Shown piece after piece: positions 5,420 to 6,636 of a stretch of DNA of 6,636 nt. The notes under the pieces were generated by a model. The model searched no databases. It was given only the letters and a program-made list of their open reading frames with translations, and had not been told where the DNA came from. The DNA lies in assembly GCA_900321365.1 (NCBI GenBank), contig ONVT01000039.1, positions 1 to 6,636 of the forward strand, given 5' to 3'. The position numbers and the translations under genes are program-made. Position 1 is the stretch's first letter; each line of letters opens with the position of its first letter. The DNA comes from an uncultured Eubacteriales bacterium (GTDB lineage: Bacteria > Bacillota_A > Clostridia > Lachnospirales > Lachnospiraceae).

Positions 5420-6331
5420 TTACGCCACCACCAGCCTCTTCTCACCGGCGTTGTATCGGTATATCGTATCGGCCAGGAAGTCCTGCTCGGAAACCTGGGT
5501 ATGGTTGATCTCTCTCACCATATCGGAAAGGGTGTCCTTCTCTTCCCAGATCTCTGTCGGCACAACCATGCATTCATGCACGGAGCTGGGGATCAGAAAC
5601 AGATCACTGTCCAGCTTCCGGGAGATTTCAGACAGGAGACTTTCGTCCGTCATGTAATACGCCCCGAACAGGCGCTGCCTGTTTGTGAGTACATACAGCG
5701 GTGAGGCGACGGCTTCCTCTTCCAGCGAGAGATCCTTGTAAGACTTCACCCCGATGATCTCTCCCATCTCCCTCATGAGTTCCCTGATCCCCATGAAGTC
5801 TGCCGGCAGCAGCCTGGCTGTGTTCTCCTTCGCCGCCCTGTCCACCTCCTCCTTCGTGAGGTTATAATACGCAAGCAGGTCATTCCGAACCATGATCGCG
5901 CCGTCCCCGAACTCTTCCGTATGAACCATCACATAATAGATCAGCGCAAGGTCGAGAACCGGCTTATATGGGATGTCCTCCAGAAGGCGCTCATTTTTCT
6001 CATAATTGACCAGCCGGTATACGACCTGGCTCAGGATGATCTCAGGATTCAGAAGGGTCTCCGGATCAATCTCCGCGGCAGGCACTGCACTGCGGTATGT
6101 GAGAAGTATTCTTTCCACAATCTGATCCACTGTCGCGCCATTCAGGTATTGCTCATAAAGCGGATTGATGTAAATATTCGGACAGACCGTCTCGCCCGGC
6201 CGGTGGATCATCAGGCTGTCAAGCGTCACACCGTTGTTCTTTGCGACCGCCCCCACTTCTACCGTCATCGTTCCGGAAACTGCCTCACACACGCGCTGCG
6301 TAACATCTTTCAGAAAACAGTTGTAATTCAT
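5420..6331 (-). CDS. DUF5688 family protein, function unknown
   Basis: The 303-residue product resembles DUF5688 proteins, which are frequent, often in several copies, in Lachnospiraceae and have no established function. The recognisable part is the N-terminal half: VCEAVSG, then KNNGVTLDSLMI (31-42) and CPNIYINPLYEQYLNG (50-65), followed by a helical stretch. There is no signal peptide, no membrane segment and no catalytic motif I recognise, so it is probably cytoplasmic. The C-terminal half contains DSDLFLIPSSVHECMVVP and ends AGEKRLVVA. AAGGAGG lies 11 nt before the ATG at 6331, a rather long spacing, but no better start exists. The gene is flanked by a good terminator downstream and by a 28-bp imperfect palindrome 48 nt upstream, so it looks like its own transcription unit. 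Confidence 0.85.
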   Translation of the reverse strand: MNYNCFLKDVTQRVCEAVSGTMTVEVGAVAKNNGVTLDSLMIHRPGETVCPNIYINPLYEQYLNGATVDQIVERILLTYRSAVPAAEIDPETLLNPEIILSQVVYRLVNYEKNERLLEDIPYKPVLDLALIYYVMVHTEEFGDGAIMVRNDLLAYYNLTKEEVDRAAKENTARLLPADFMGIRELMREMGEIIGVKSYKDLSLEEEAVASPLYVLTNRQRLFGAYYMTDESLLSEISRKLDSDLFLIPSSVHECMVVPTEIWEEKDTLSDMVREINHTQVSEQDFLADTIYRYNAGEKRLVVA

Positions 6332-6342
6332 AGACAGAGAAT

Positions 6343-6349
6343 CCTCCTT
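6343..6349 (-). promoter_or_regulatory. Ribosome binding site of the DUF5688 gene
   Basis: AAGGAGG on the minus strand is a strong anti-16S match, but it ends 11 nt before the ATG, longer than the usual 5-9 nt. A CTG 6 nt upstream of the ATG and in frame would have a 5-nt spacing; I regard it as an unlikely start. Confidence 0.7.
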
Positions 6350-6378
6350 TTAGAAATGATAAAGAAATGATAACAGGC

Positions 6379-6406
6379 TGATCACACAGCAATTGTTGTG
6401 GGATCA
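6379..6406. promoter_or_regulatory. 28-bp imperfect palindrome upstream of the DUF5688 gene, possible operator
   Basis: The two 14-nt halves TGATCACACAGCAA and TTGTTGTGGGATCA are reverse complements except for one mismatch and one G-T pair, with no spacer at the centre. It ends 48 bp before the DUF5688 start. The symmetry fits a dimeric regulator's operator; it could also fold as a leader hairpin. I could not place a convincing promoter around it. Confidence 0.5.
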
Positions 6407-6445
6407 TCGAGAAAAGATGTTGAAAACCAGCATCTATGATAAGAA

Positions 6446-6493
6446 AAGGAGCCGTAAATGCTCTGTGGTTCATCATAGCATCTGCGGCTCCTT
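6446..6493 (-). terminator. Long hairpin with U-rich tail, possible terminator of a gene beyond the right edge
   Basis: AAGGAGCCG (6446-6454) pairs with CGGCTCCTT (6485-6493) over 9 bp; a 3-by-3 internal loop follows, then ATGCT with AGCAT and a 14-nt loop. On the minus strand the stem is followed by TTCTTATC, moderately U-rich. It may end an unseen gene to the right or lie in the DUF5688 leader. Confidence 0.5.
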
Positions 6494-6550
6494 ATGCCTA
6501 TCGGCAAAAATGCACGAATCTCTTATTCTTTTTGTGATATGACCATGCAG

Positions 6551-6636
6551 CCGGATTCGCGACGCGAAGCTAGTCCTTTAGGGCGCCGCCTTCAGGCGGC
6601 ATACTTCCTTTGCGAATCCGTGCGCATCCGGCCGGA
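6551..6636. repeat. Dispersed intergenic repeat, copy 2, with nested inverted repeats (may continue past the edge)
   Basis: Bases 6604-6633 match copy 1 (956-985) at 29 of 30 positions, including the two tandem TGCGMATCCG units (6611-6620, 6621-6630). This copy has extra structure: CGGATTCGC (6552-6560) pairs with GCGAATCCG (6612-6620), GAAG (6566-6569) with CTTC (6604-6607), and GCCGCC (6585-6590) with GGCGGC (6595-6600) around TTCA. The element could fold as one long interrupted stem. The window ends inside or just after it. Confidence 0.7.

Noticed and set aside
6285..6476. 63-codon minus-strand open frame upstream of the DUF5688 gene
   Set aside because: It overlaps the DUF5688 start and ribosome binding site in another frame, crosses the palindrome, and its product has no coding character.

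Overview
The window looks like chromosomal DNA from a moderately GC-rich Lachnospiraceae-type Clostridia (Firmicutes). The clues are a LigA sequence of the divergent Lachnospiraceae type, a DUF5688 protein (a family mostly met in Lachnospiraceae), a membrane-anchored SH3 protein of the kind common in that family, AGGAGG-type ribosome binding sites, and a tRNA gene with no encoded CCA. This assignment is an inference from protein character; no search was run.

Layout. All protein genes lie on the minus strand, so they are read from right to left. From the right edge: a structured intergenic region (6332-6636) with a dispersed repeat, a long hairpin and a 28-bp imperfect palindrome; a DUF5688 gene (5420-6331) ending at a strong terminator (5351-5380); a plus-strand tRNA-Arg(CCG) gene (5193-5265) with its own promoter and terminator, convergent with the DUF5688 gene; a divergent minus-strand promoter (5068-5096) serving a membrane-anchored SH3b protein (4037-4996); a strong hairpin (3904-3938); the pseudouridine synthase rluF (3153-3884); a 123-bp spacer holding a degenerate duplication; NAD-dependent DNA ligase ligA (1032-3029); a 129-bp spacer with an inverted repeat and a second copy of the dispersed repeat; and homoserine O-acyltransferase metA (902 down to the left edge, lacking only its last few codons).

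Function. The genes are housekeeping: rRNA modification, DNA replication and repair, methionine biosynthesis and Arg-CGG decoding. Two are poorly characterised (SH3b protein, DUF5688 protein). rluF, ligA and metA are co-directional, but spacers of more than 120 bp make it uncertain that they form one operon. I see no phage, transposase, CRISPR array, defence or toxin module.

The points most worth a second look are the LigA nucleotide-binding substitutions (positions equivalent to E. coli D32, E113 and K290), the repeat shared by the ligA-metA spacer and the right edge, the duplication across the end of rluF, the palindrome before the DUF5688 gene, and Glu111 in MetA, which predicts acetyl-CoA rather than succinyl-CoA use. 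I found no convincing new multi-gene system.
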